DNA of 64,000 nucleotides, from assembly GCA_963841855.1 (NCBI GenBank), contig CAWJEJ010000003.1:310001-374000 (forward strand). The letters run 5' to 3'. Source of the stretch: CAXBBB01 sp963841855. GTDB lineage: Bacteria; Bacteroidota; Rhodothermia; Rhodothermales; BA12. Shown one piece after another: positions 1-8,865 of this stretch. Position numbers and translations under genes: made by a program. The notes beneath the pieces are model-generated. The model searched no databases and was not told the origin of the DNA. It saw only the letters and a list, made by a program, of their open reading frames with translations. Numbering within the stretch: position 1 is the first letter of the stretch; each line of letters begins with the position of its first letter.

Positions 1-514
1 AAACGGACGGCGTGCCGCCTGGGAACGTCCACCGCCAGCCCGTCACGTTGCCTGCCGATCGGTCGCCGAAGTAGACGACGCCGCCAGCCGTAGTGCGAGC
101 GGGCGAAGCGCGGAAGTCGGCGACGGGCGGACCGGTCGGCGGTGCCTCGTCGCCGTACCACACGCGGATCGTGTTGCCGGTGGGCAAGACGCGGTACTCG
201 CGGTTGGGACCGGCGTTGGGAAACTCCTCGGTCCCCGCCCAACTCCCGTCGATGCGAAACTTGAACGCGATGTCGCTGCCGACGCTGAATCCGCCCTTGG
301 TCAGCGCGTAGACCGAGTCGCCATCGGCGTCCGACAGCCGGTCGCTCGCGCCGTCCCACCCGTTGAAGCTGCCCGCCAGATCGACGTACTGCGTCGCCGG
401 ATCGAACTGCCCCTCGGTGATTCTATAGCGCATGTCGACCTCGAAGTCAATCGCGACCGATTGGGTGTGCGCGGCGGGCGTGAGAACGAAGGCGAGCAGT
501 AGGACGAGGCGCAT
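1..514 (-). CDS. Secreted protein with carbohydrate-binding-like and PKD domains (5' part only)
   Basis: Only the first 171 codons are in the window; the gene reads off the left edge. It opens with ATG at 514 and a short signal peptide (MRLVLLLAFVLTPAAHTQ). Residues about 20-108 form a beta-sandwich-like module with 'DLAGSFNGWDG', 'FKFRIDGSW' and 'NTIRVWYGDE'. This resembles the starch/glycogen-binding-like module found at the front of many secreted Bacteroidota enzymes. From about residue 120 a PKD domain begins ('VADFRASPARTTAGG', 'VTGWRWTFPGGTP'). PKD domains are spacers of extracellular proteins, so export is likely and T9SS secretion is possible, but the C-terminus and any catalytic domain lie outside the window. 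The enzymatic function cannot be assigned. Confidence 0.8.
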   Translation of the reverse strand, partial: MRLVLLLAFVLTPAAHTQSVAIDFEVDMRYRITEGQFDPATQYVDLAGSFNGWDGASDRLSDADGDSVYALTKGGFSVGSDIAFKFRIDGSWAGTEEFPNAGPNREYRVLPTGNTIRVWYGDEAPPTGPPVADFRASPARTTAGGVVYFGDRSAGNVTGWRWTFPGGTPSV

Positions 515-624
515 CGGTGCAGTTTGGACGAGGCAATCTGTTTCCTAACGAGCCAAGTGCCCCAGCGGTCCTGGATTTCGCACGCGTCTGGCCTGCCCAT
601 CCCAAGCCAGACGCGCCGCCCACG

Positions 625-2571
<1,947 letters not shown>

Positions 2572-2597
2572 GGGCAGAGCGTTTGTGTGAAGAGGCG

Positions 2598-2605
2598 GCA
2601 AGGTA
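2598..2605 (-). promoter_or_regulatory. Bacteroidota-type -7 box upstream of acs
   Basis: On the minus strand this reads TACCTTGC, seven of eight to TAnnTTTG apart from the last two positions being GC. It lies 27 bases before the acs ATG at 2571. It overlaps the alternative TTG start, which argues against that start. Transcription start is inferred, not shown. Confidence 0.4.
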
Positions 2606-2672
2606 ACGGACGCGTGGCGAGGGAAAAGCGTTTCCGCCCGGCGCGCCGTTCGGACACACTTCGCCAGCGCGC

Positions 2673-2680
2673 TACCTTTC
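2673..2680 (+). promoter_or_regulatory. Bacteroidota-type -7 box of HD-domain gene
   Basis: TACCTTTC (7/8 to TAnnTTTG) ends only 3 bases before the ATG at 2684, so the transcript would be leaderless or nearly so. It is paired back to back with the acs box 68 bases away. Confidence 0.4.
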
Positions 2681-2683
2681 CGA

Positions 2684-3217
2684 ATGTCCGACGCCGCGCA
2701 CCGTCCCGCTTCCGCTCTCGTCCGCCAGATCCTGCGCGGCTACGCACTCGAACCGCTGGGCGATCACGGCGCGAGCCACTGGGCGCGCGTGCTGGAAATC
2801 GGTCTGCATCTGTGCCGCCTCACTCGGGCCGACCCGGCCGTCGTGGCCCACTTCGCCGTTTTCCACGACGCCCGTCGCATCAACGAGCACGACGACGAGC
2901 ATCACGGCGCGCGCGGCTCCCAGCTGGCACGCGAGATGCGCGCCCAGTGGCTCTCCTTTCTGTCGGACGAGCAGTTCGACTTGCTGACGCACGCCTGCGA
3001 CCGCCACACCGACGGCACAACCGAAGGCGACGTGACCGTCCAGACGTGCTGGGACGCCGACCGCCTCGACCTGTGGCGCATCGGCATTGAGCCGTCGGAC
3101 CGCTACCTGTGCACGGCCGCGGCCAAGAGCGAAGACGTGAAGGCGTGGGCGTACAGCCGCAGCCTCTTCAAACGCGCGCCGAGTTACGTGCGGTCGGAGT
3201 GGTTGGCAGGCGAGTGA
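2684..3217 (+). CDS. HD-domain metal-dependent phosphohydrolase-like protein
   Basis: A 177-residue cytoplasmic protein. It shows the histidine/aspartate pattern of the HD superfamily: 'GASHWARVLEIG' (about 28-39), 'FAVFHDARR' (56-64, with the HD pair), 'NEHDDEHHGARG' (67-78) and 'CWDADRLDLWR' near 125. These would bind one or two divalent metals. The substrate is unknown; HD proteins cleave nucleotides, cyclic nucleotides or ppGpp, and nothing here decides among them. No signal peptide or membrane segment is visible. It stands alone between acs (divergent) and the transporter at 3260, which follows after 42 bases. Confidence 0.8.
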   Translation: MSDAAHRPASALVRQILRGYALEPLGDHGASHWARVLEIGLHLCRLTRADPAVVAHFAVFHDARRINEHDDEHHGARGSQLAREMRAQWLSFLSDEQFDLLTHACDRHTDGTTEGDVTVQTCWDADRLDLWRIGIEPSDRYLCTAAAKSEDVKAWAYSRSLFKRAPSYVRSEWLAGE

Positions 3218-3259
3218 GCGAGCTGCGGTAGATTGCCCGTCGGTTTCTCCACTTTGCTC

Positions 3260-4819
3260 ATGAGCTTTCTCCCTTCCGCCTCGCGCACCCGCCCGCCCGG
3301 CTTCACGACACGCCTGCTGGGCCGGGTCGAGACGCTGGGCAACAAACTGCCCGATCCCGCCATCCTGTTCGTGCTCGCGCTCGCGATCACGTGGGTGCTG
3401 TCGGCGATCCTGTCGGGCGTGGCGTTTGAGAGTCTGGATCCGCGCACCGGAGAGGCGATCCGGGTCAACAACCTGTTGTCCGGTAGCGCGCTGGCCGAGT
3501 TTACGTCGAACATGGTGACCATCTTCACTAGCTTCGCGCCTCTGGGAGTCGTCCTGGTAGCGATGCTGGGCGTCGGCGTGGCGGACTCGGCGGGCTTCTT
3601 CAACACGGCGATCAAGCTGATGCTGAGCAAGACCTCGAAGAATCTGCTGGCGCCTATGGTCGTGCTCGTCGGCATCTTCAGCAGCAGCGCCGTCGACGCG
3701 GGCTACGTGCTCGTGATTCCGCTGGGAGGCATCATCTTTCACGCGGCCGGGCGGCATCCCATCGCAGGCGTCGCGGCGGCGTTTGCGGGCGTCAGCGGCG
3801 GATTCAGCGCCAACCCCGCGCCGTCGGCCCTGGACCCGCTGCTGCAAGGCTTCACGCAACCGGCGGCGCAGATCATCGACCCGTCGCTCCTCGTCAACCC
3901 GCTGGGCAACTACTTCTTTACCGCCTCGTCGACGCTGCTGATCGTGCTGCTGGGCTGGTTCATCACGGACAAGATCGTCGAGCCGCGCCTCAAAGCGAAC
4001 ACACCCGTCGATACGAACGAAGCCCAACCCGAGATGGGCACGTTCCATCCGCGCGAGCGCCGCGCGTTCTGGTGGGCCTGCGCCGTCCTGGTTGCCGGAG
4101 TCGGACTGCTCGTGCTCTCGCTGCTGCCCGAAAGCTCGCCGTTTCGCGACGCCAACGGATCGCTCAACTCGTTCTCGGCTCCGATTATGCGCTCGATCGT
4201 GCCGCTCATCTTTCTACTCTTCTTGATTCCCGGACTCGTCTACGGGTTCGCGGCAGGCGTTTTCAAGTCGAGCAAGGACGTGGTCGATGCGATGACCGAG
4301 GCGATGAAGGGCATGGGATACTACGTCGTGATGACGTTCTTCTGCGCCCTCTTCGTCTACGCATTCGGCACGTCGAACCTGGGCGCGCTGCTGGCAGTCG
4401 AGGGCGCGGGCGTGCTGCAATCGCTCGAGTTGCCCGGCGGCGTTACGATTTTCGGATTGGTGTTCTTGACCGCCTTCGTCAACCTGTTCGTCGGCTCGTC
4501 GAGCGCCAAGTGGGGCCTCCTGGCGCCGATCTTCGTGCCGATGCTGATGCAGGTCGGCCTGAGCCCCGAACTGACGCAGGCCGCCTACCGCGTCGGCGAC
4601 AGTTCGAGCAACATCATCACGCCGCTGATGCCCTACTTCCCCCTGGTCGTCGTCTACTGCCAGCGCTACGTAACCAAAACCGGCATCGGCACGCTGACCT
4701 CGATCATGCTGCCCTATGCCGTGATTTTCATCGTCTGCTGGTCGATCTACCTGCTCCTCTACTGGGCGACCGGTCTGCCGCTGGGCTTCCAGGCGTCTTA
4801 TACCTATCCACCGATGTAA
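3260..4819 (+). CDS. AbgT-family transporter (p-aminobenzoyl-glutamate type)
   Basis: A 519-residue polytopic inner-membrane protein of about the family's usual length (~510). It carries conserved AbgT stretches: 'DAGYVLVIPLGGIIFHAAGR' around residue 150, then 'AFAGVSGGFSANPAPSALDP', and near the C-terminus 'SSSAKWGLLAPIFVPMLM' followed by 'AYRVGDSSSNIITPLMPYF'. The family moves p-aminobenzoyl-glutamate, and some members export sulfonamides driven by cation gradients; the actual substrate here is not known. ATG 3260 is chosen over an in-frame TTG at 3233. No abgA/abgB hydrolase genes lie next to it, so import of a folate catabolite is not supported by context. Confidence 0.92.
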   Translation: MSFLPSASRTRPPGFTTRLLGRVETLGNKLPDPAILFVLALAITWVLSAILSGVAFESLDPRTGEAIRVNNLLSGSALAEFTSNMVTIFTSFAPLGVVLVAMLGVGVADSAGFFNTAIKLMLSKTSKNLLAPMVVLVGIFSSSAVDAGYVLVIPLGGIIFHAAGRHPIAGVAAAFAGVSGGFSANPAPSALDPLLQGFTQPAAQIIDPSLLVNPLGNYFFTASSTLLIVLLGWFITDKIVEPRLKANTPVDTNEAQPEMGTFHPRERRAFWWACAVLVAGVGLLVLSLLPESSPFRDANGSLNSFSAPIMRSIVPLIFLLFLIPGLVYGFAAGVFKSSKDVVDAMTEAMKGMGYYVVMTFFCALFVYAFGTSNLGALLAVEGAGVLQSLELPGGVTIFGLVFLTAFVNLFVGSSSAKWGLLAPIFVPMLMQVGLSPELTQAAYRVGDSSSNIITPLMPYFPLVVVYCQRYVTKTGIGTLTSIMLPYAVIFIVCWSIYLLLYWATGLPLGFQASYTYPPM

Positions 4820-4834
4820 CCCGGCGGCCAGCCG

Positions 4835-4842
4835 TACGTTTG
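4835..4842 (+). promoter_or_regulatory. Consensus -7 box TACGTTTG
   Basis: A perfect TAnnTTTG in the 30-base gap after the transporter stop, 7 bases before the ATG at 4850. The gene at 4850 therefore probably has its own promoter and a nearly leaderless message. Confidence 0.5.
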
Positions 4843-4849
4843 CCCTCTC

Positions 4850-5668
4850 ATGACTCCACGCACCTATTCCCGCAAAGAAATCGCCGCGCTGATGGAGCGT
4901 GCCGCCGAACTCCAGTCGCGCGGACAGGACGCTGGCGAGGACGGGCTGACGTTGGACGAACTCGAAGCCGTCGCCGCCAGTTCGGGCATCGATCCTCGGG
5001 CGCTCCGGCAGGCGGCCAGCGAGATGGGCGGCGTGAGCCGTGAGAACACCGACGCGCAGTCGGACACGCAGATCTTCGCCGAGCGCTTCGTCTCGTTTCC
5101 CAACCTGAGCGACGAGTCGCTAGCCGCCGCCACCGAGGAGGTCCTCATCGAACTGCGCCACCGCTTCGGCATGACGAGCGATCCGGTCATGCGCGCGATG
5201 GGCTACGGGGTGCACGACACCGAGCGGATCGGCAAGACGATGGAGTGGCGCCACGCGACGAGCATGGGCGTCGTCACGACGGTCCAGCTGCGTCCGCGCG
5301 CCGAGGGCATTCAGCTGAGGATGAGCCAGAAGGTGGGCTGGGGATCGCCGACGGCCGAGGGCGTGACGTACGCGATGCTTCTGGCGTGCATGGTCGCGCT
5401 CGTGGCGCTGGTCGCGGCCAAGTCAGCGGTCGTAGGGGTGGGCGCATTTGCGCTCGGCATGCTCGTCTTCGGCCCGCTCATCCGCAGCCTGGACGTCAAC
5501 TGGCGCGCCAAGAAGGACCGCGAACTGGAGTCTCTGGCCGACCGCCTCGCCCGAACCGTCGCCTCTGGCCTTCCCGATTCTGACGTTTCGCGCCCTCTAC
5601 TCGACGACCTGGAGCAGACCGATGCCCTTGCCGCCGACCCGCGGTCTTCGCAGCGCTCGCGGATCTAA
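4850..5668 (+). CDS. Hypothetical protein with two central membrane helices
   Basis: A 272-residue protein I do not recognise by name. The N-terminal ~60 residues ('RKEIAALMERAAELQ', 'GLTLDELEAVAASSGIDPRA') form a helical module seen at the start of various bacterial membrane proteins. A globular stretch follows. Two hydrophobic segments lie at about 175-192 ('VTYAMLLACMVALVALVAA') and 195-213 ('AVVGVGAFALGMLVFGPLI'). The C-terminal tail is charged and probably cytoplasmic. It starts 30 bases after the AbgT gene with its own promoter-like box, so a functional link to transport is not established. Confidence 0.72.
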   Translation: MTPRTYSRKEIAALMERAAELQSRGQDAGEDGLTLDELEAVAASSGIDPRALRQAASEMGGVSRENTDAQSDTQIFAERFVSFPNLSDESLAAATEEVLIELRHRFGMTSDPVMRAMGYGVHDTERIGKTMEWRHATSMGVVTTVQLRPRAEGIQLRMSQKVGWGSPTAEGVTYAMLLACMVALVALVAAKSAVVGVGAFALGMLVFGPLIRSLDVNWRAKKDRELESLADRLARTVASGLPDSDVSRPLLDDLEQTDALAADPRSSQRSRI

Positions 5669-5710
5669 ACGGCGCGGCGCGCGATAGAGCGGCATTTTTC
5701 CACCACGTCT

Positions 5711-6373
5711 ATGCGCATTCTCGTCTCTCTGCTCGTCCTCTTCGGCCTGGCGAGCGTGCTTACCGGATGCGTGCCCTACACGGTCGGCACGACGGCGGCG
5801 ACCGTTCCCGAAGGCGAACTCCAGACCACGACCTCGCTGGCCTTCATACCCTCCGGTCTTGAGTACGACGACGACGAAGACGCGTACACGCAACCTTATT
5901 TCCTCGCATCGACCGGCGCGCGGTTTGGCATCGGTCCGTCGACAGACATCGGCATCTACGCGCCCGGATACTTGGGCGTCGTGGTCAATGCCAAGCACCA
6001 GTTCCAGGTGGCGCAGCCGGGCGCTCCGCTCGGGTGGGCGGCGATGGGTGGAATGGGCGTCATCAATGGCGGGCTGAACGCACATCTGGAAGCCACGCTG
6101 ATCGCGTCGGGGCGCGAAGACTTGACCGCGACGCCCTACGGAGGCATGCGGTTCATGCAGACGTTTCCGCTGTCGAGCGAAGCCGAATACGATCTGCCGA
6201 CGATCGGCCCGTTCGGCGGCGTCCGGCTGGGCACGGCCGACCTGGGCGCGAGCCTCGAAGTCGGTGTGTTCTACGACGACTCGGCGCTCGACCTGCGCAG
6301 CCGCGACATCATCGTGGTACCGAGCATCAGCGTACACGGCTCGGGCCTGATACGTGCGCTGATGGGCCGCTAG
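5711..6373 (+). CDS. Outer-membrane-type lipoprotein of unknown function
   Basis: A 220-residue protein with a lipoprotein signal 'ILVSLLVLFGLASVLTGC'; the lipobox cysteine is at about residue 20. The mature part is rich in glycine and alternating hydrophobics ('GARFGIGPSTDIGIYAPGY', 'GGVRLGTADLGASLEVGVFY'), which suggests a small beta-barrel or barrel-like fold in the outer membrane. I do not recognise a specific family. Its stop codon TAG (6371-6373) shares a CTAG tetranucleotide with the stop of the convergent agmatine deiminase gene. Confidence 0.75.
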   Translation: MRILVSLLVLFGLASVLTGCVPYTVGTTAATVPEGELQTTTSLAFIPSGLEYDDDEDAYTQPYFLASTGARFGIGPSTDIGIYAPGYLGVVVNAKHQFQVAQPGAPLGWAAMGGMGVINGGLNAHLEATLIASGREDLTATPYGGMRFMQTFPLSSEAEYDLPTIGPFGGVRLGTADLGASLEVGVFYDDSALDLRSRDIIVVPSISVHGSGLIRALMGR

Positions 6374-7425
6374 TTGCCGACCGGCACGTGCTGGCTCAGG
6401 CAGTGGCACGCACCCAATCCCCACACCAGATCGCGCGCCGGAATGCGGGCGACGGGGCGCTGGAGTAGACGCGCCAAGATGTCGGCGGCGAGGTCGTCAC
6501 TGGGCACGTCGAACGAGGGCATCAGGACGGAGGCGTTGCCGATCAGGAAGTTGGCGTAGCTCGCGGGCAGGCGCTGACCGTCGCGGAAGAGCGCGGGCGG
6601 CATCGGCAGCGTGTGCACGTCGAGCGCCGATCCGGCCGGGCTGCGCCACGCGCGCAGGCGGTCGAGATTGTCCATTAGCGGCGCGTAGTTGGCGTCGTCC
6701 GGGTCGGCTTCGACAGCCGTGACGACGCTGTTGACACCGACGAAGCGCGTCATGTCGTCAATGTGGCCGTCGGTGTCGTCGCCCGCGATGCCGTCGCCTA
6801 ACCAGATCGTCTGAGTGACGCCCAGGCCCCCATGCAGATAGGCTTCTACGTCATCTTTGCTCAAGCCGGAATTGCGATTGGGATTGAGCAGGCAGCTCTC
6901 GGTCGTCAGGCACAGGCCCTCGCCGTTCATCTCGACCGACCCGCCTTCGAGTACGATGTCGAACACGCGGCGCTCGACGCCGTGCAACTCGGCCATCGCC
7001 TGGGGGACGCGGTTGTTCTGCTCGGTCCGGTCGTACTTGCCGCCCCACGCGTTGAACTGCCAGTCGGTCGCGACGCGCCTGCCTTCGGCGTCGCGGACAA
7101 AGAGGGCGCCGTAGTCGCGGATCCACTCGTCGTCCGTCGCGATCACGTGCAGGCGAACGTCGGTGCCCTCGCCGAACGCGATGCCTTCGGCGCGCAGCCG
7201 ACTGGAGGCTTGCTGCTTGACCTCCTCTGTCGGGCAGGTGACGTGGACGGTTTCGCCCGCCATCAACGCCCGGATCATGGCGATGTACGACGGGAAGACG
7301 TCGCGCGCCAGGTCGGTGTCGGGCCAGGTCTCGATGCAATGGGGCCAGGTGAGCCAAGTCGCTTCGTGGCGCGTCCACTCGGCGGGCATGCGGTAGCCTT
7401 GGGCGGCGAGGGTGTCGGTGGTCAT
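6370..7425 (-). CDS. aguA: Agmatine deiminase
   Basis: Converts agmatine to N-carbamoylputrescine and ammonia, the second step from arginine to putrescine. The 351-residue length fits the family. Guanidino-modifying-enzyme motifs are present: 'AWGGKYDRTEQNNRVP', 'LEGGSVEMNGEGLCLTTESC', 'WLGDGIAGDDTDGHIDD' and the C-terminal 'GACHCLSQHVP'. The cysteine after the histidine (C342) is the predicted nucleophile. It starts at ATG 7425. The aguB and speA genes follow on the same strand, separated by repeat-bearing gaps of about 240-290 bases, so they may be transcribed separately although the pathway is complete. Confidence 0.96.
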   Translation of the reverse strand: MTTDTLAAQGYRMPAEWTRHEATWLTWPHCIETWPDTDLARDVFPSYIAMIRALMAGETVHVTCPTEEVKQQASSRLRAEGIAFGEGTDVRLHVIATDDEWIRDYGALFVRDAEGRRVATDWQFNAWGGKYDRTEQNNRVPQAMAELHGVERRVFDIVLEGGSVEMNGEGLCLTTESCLLNPNRNSGLSKDDVEAYLHGGLGVTQTIWLGDGIAGDDTDGHIDDMTRFVGVNSVVTAVEADPDDANYAPLMDNLDRLRAWRSPAGSALDVHTLPMPPALFRDGQRLPASYANFLIGNASVLMPSFDVPSDDLAADILARLLQRPVARIPARDLVWGLGACHCLSQHVPVGN

Positions 7426-7446
7426 GTTTTCGATTCTCTGCTTTTG

Positions 7447-7478
7447 TCATTGCGAGGCCAAAGGCCGTGGCAATCTGA
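7447..7478 (+). repeat. Short palindromic dispersed repeat (TCATTGCGAGGCC type)
   Basis: 'TCATTGCGAGGCCAAAGGC' followed by 'CGTGGCAATC' forms an imperfect palindrome around GGCCAAAGGCC. Sequences of this form are common intergenic repeats in many bacteria. It lies just upstream of the aguA start, on the far side from the gene. Confidence 0.45.
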
Positions 7479-7503
7479 ATGCTGTGCTGCTACCGTTTGT
7501 CCG

Positions 7504-7695
7504 TCCTTTTGTCTTGATACAAAAGGACCAAAAGATCAAGGCTTACGTCGCATCGGCGGACACTACGCTTCGGTTGCTAAAATCGTCCAAACTCGCTGGC
7601 GCTCAAACAGGACGATTTTTTGACGCGCCCTACGCTCCGCGTCTTTGTCGCCGATCCGTCTGAGGCCAATCCTTCCGATCTGAGCGTCGATCAGT
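7504..7695 (+). repeat. Dispersed intergenic element, copy 1
   Basis: The gap between aguA and aguB holds a non-coding sequence with clear similarity to 61000-61215 on the opposite strand. Shared blocks in the same order are 'CAAAAGA.CAAGGCTT', 'GCTAAAA.TC', 'CAAACTCGCT', 'GCGCTCA..CAAACAG', 'TGACGC', 'CGTCT.AGGCC' and a final 'CTCCGATC'-like block. Substitutions and small gaps separate them. The blocks resemble a repeat I have seen scattered in Bacteroidota genomes. No transposase or terminal repeats are visible. Confidence 0.65.
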
Positions 7696-7715
7696 GAGCG
7701 TCCCCTTCGCGTAGG

Positions 7716-8624
7716 TTACCCGCGCAAATACCGCTGCGTCAGATCCGAGTAGGCGTCGATGCGGCGGTCTCGGAGGAAGGGCCAGCCGTGGCGCTGCCCG
7801 GAAATCACGTCGGGCGTGGTTTCGACGACGAGTACACCTTCCTCCTGCTCGCCCATCTGCGCGACGATCTGACCGTCTGGCCCGGCGACGAACGAGCCGC
7901 CCCAGAACTGGATGCCGCGTCCATTGGCTTCGGCGTCGGCGTCGTTCCAATCGGTCGGCTCGAAGCCCGTCCGGTTGACGGCGGCGACGTAGACACCGTT
8001 CGAGATGGCGTGGGCGCGCTGCGCGGTTATCCAGGCGTCGCGCTGGGCGTGGCCGTACTCGGCCTTTTCGGACGGGTGCCAGCCGATGGCGGTCGGGTAA
8101 AACAGCACGTCGGCGCCCCCAAGCGCGGTCAGGCGCGCGGCTTCGGGATACCACTGGTCCCAACAGATGAGCACGCCCAGGTCGCCCTTGCTCGTCTCCC
8201 ACGTGTGGAAGCCCAGGTCGCCGGGCGCGAAGTAGTACTTCTCGTAGAACAGCGGATCGTCCGGGATGTGCATCTTGCGGTACTTGCCGACGTAGCCCGC
8301 CGCGCCGTCCAAAATCGCGGCCGTGTTGTGATACAGCCCCTTGGCGCGCCGCTCGAACAGGCTCCCGACGACGGCAACATCCAACTCGCGCGTCAGATCG
8401 GCCAGCGCGTCGGTCGATGGACCGGGAATGGCTTCGGCGAGCGCGAAGTGATCCGCGTCTTCAGTCTGGCAGAAGTAGGGCGAGCGAAACAGTTCGGGCA
8501 GGCACACGACCGTCGCGCCCTGACCAGCGGCTTCGCGAACGCCGTCGAGAGCTTTGGTCATGTTGGCGTCCACGTCCGGCGTCATGGCGAACTGGACGAG
8601 GCCTAGTTGAATCGTAGCGGGCAT
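7716..8624 (-). CDS. aguB: N-carbamoylputrescine amidase
   Basis: A nitrilase-superfamily hydrolase that splits N-carbamoylputrescine to putrescine, CO2 and ammonia, the step after agmatine deiminase. It has 302 residues, as usual. The catalytic triad is visible: E44 in 'CLPELFRSPY', K117 in 'KYRKMHIPDD' and C154 in 'VLICWDQWYPEAAR'. The downstream 'GWHPSEK' and 'NGVYVAAVNRTGFE' stretches are typical for AguB. It starts at ATG 8624. It lies between aguA and speA on the same strand. Confidence 0.96.
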   Translation of the reverse strand: MPATIQLGLVQFAMTPDVDANMTKALDGVREAAGQGATVVCLPELFRSPYFCQTEDADHFALAEAIPGPSTDALADLTRELDVAVVGSLFERRAKGLYHNTAAILDGAAGYVGKYRKMHIPDDPLFYEKYYFAPGDLGFHTWETSKGDLGVLICWDQWYPEAARLTALGGADVLFYPTAIGWHPSEKAEYGHAQRDAWITAQRAHAISNGVYVAAVNRTGFEPTDWNDADAEANGRGIQFWGGSFVAGPDGQIVAQMGEQEEGVLVVETTPDVISGQRHGWPFLRDRRIDAYSDLTQRYLRG

Positions 8625-8682
8625 GGGCGAATGGGTTGGGCGTGGGACTAGACTCTGACTTACGGCAGGCCGTTGCGTTCAC

Positions 8683-8818
8683 CGTCCCCTCCTTGGACAA
8701 GGAGGGGTGCCGAAGGCGGGGTGGTCCGAGCGGCAAACACGGAAGCGAATATCAGGCTTCCGCACAGTCGACCCCTCCGCCGCTGGCGCGGCACCTCCCC
8801 TTGATTAAGGGGAGGACG
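8683..8818 (-). repeat. Two-arm dispersed repeat (CTCCTTGTCCAAGGAGGGG), copy A
   Basis: The gap between aguB and speA carries two palindromic arms. Positions 8685-8706 contain CCCCTCCTTGG/ACAAGGAGGGG followed by GTGCCGAAGGCGGGGTGGTCC. Positions 8769-8817 contain CCCCTCC...GGCACCTCCCC and CTTGATTAAGGGGAGG. The same two-arm arrangement occurs on the opposite orientation at 18611-18730. Such sequences are non-coding dispersed repeats, and the stable hairpins could also act as terminators after speA or aguB transcripts. Confidence 0.65.
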
Positions 8819-8865
8819 GGTTTGGGGCTTGGGCGAGCAGGGGTGAGGAGAGTAGATCGCACCGA

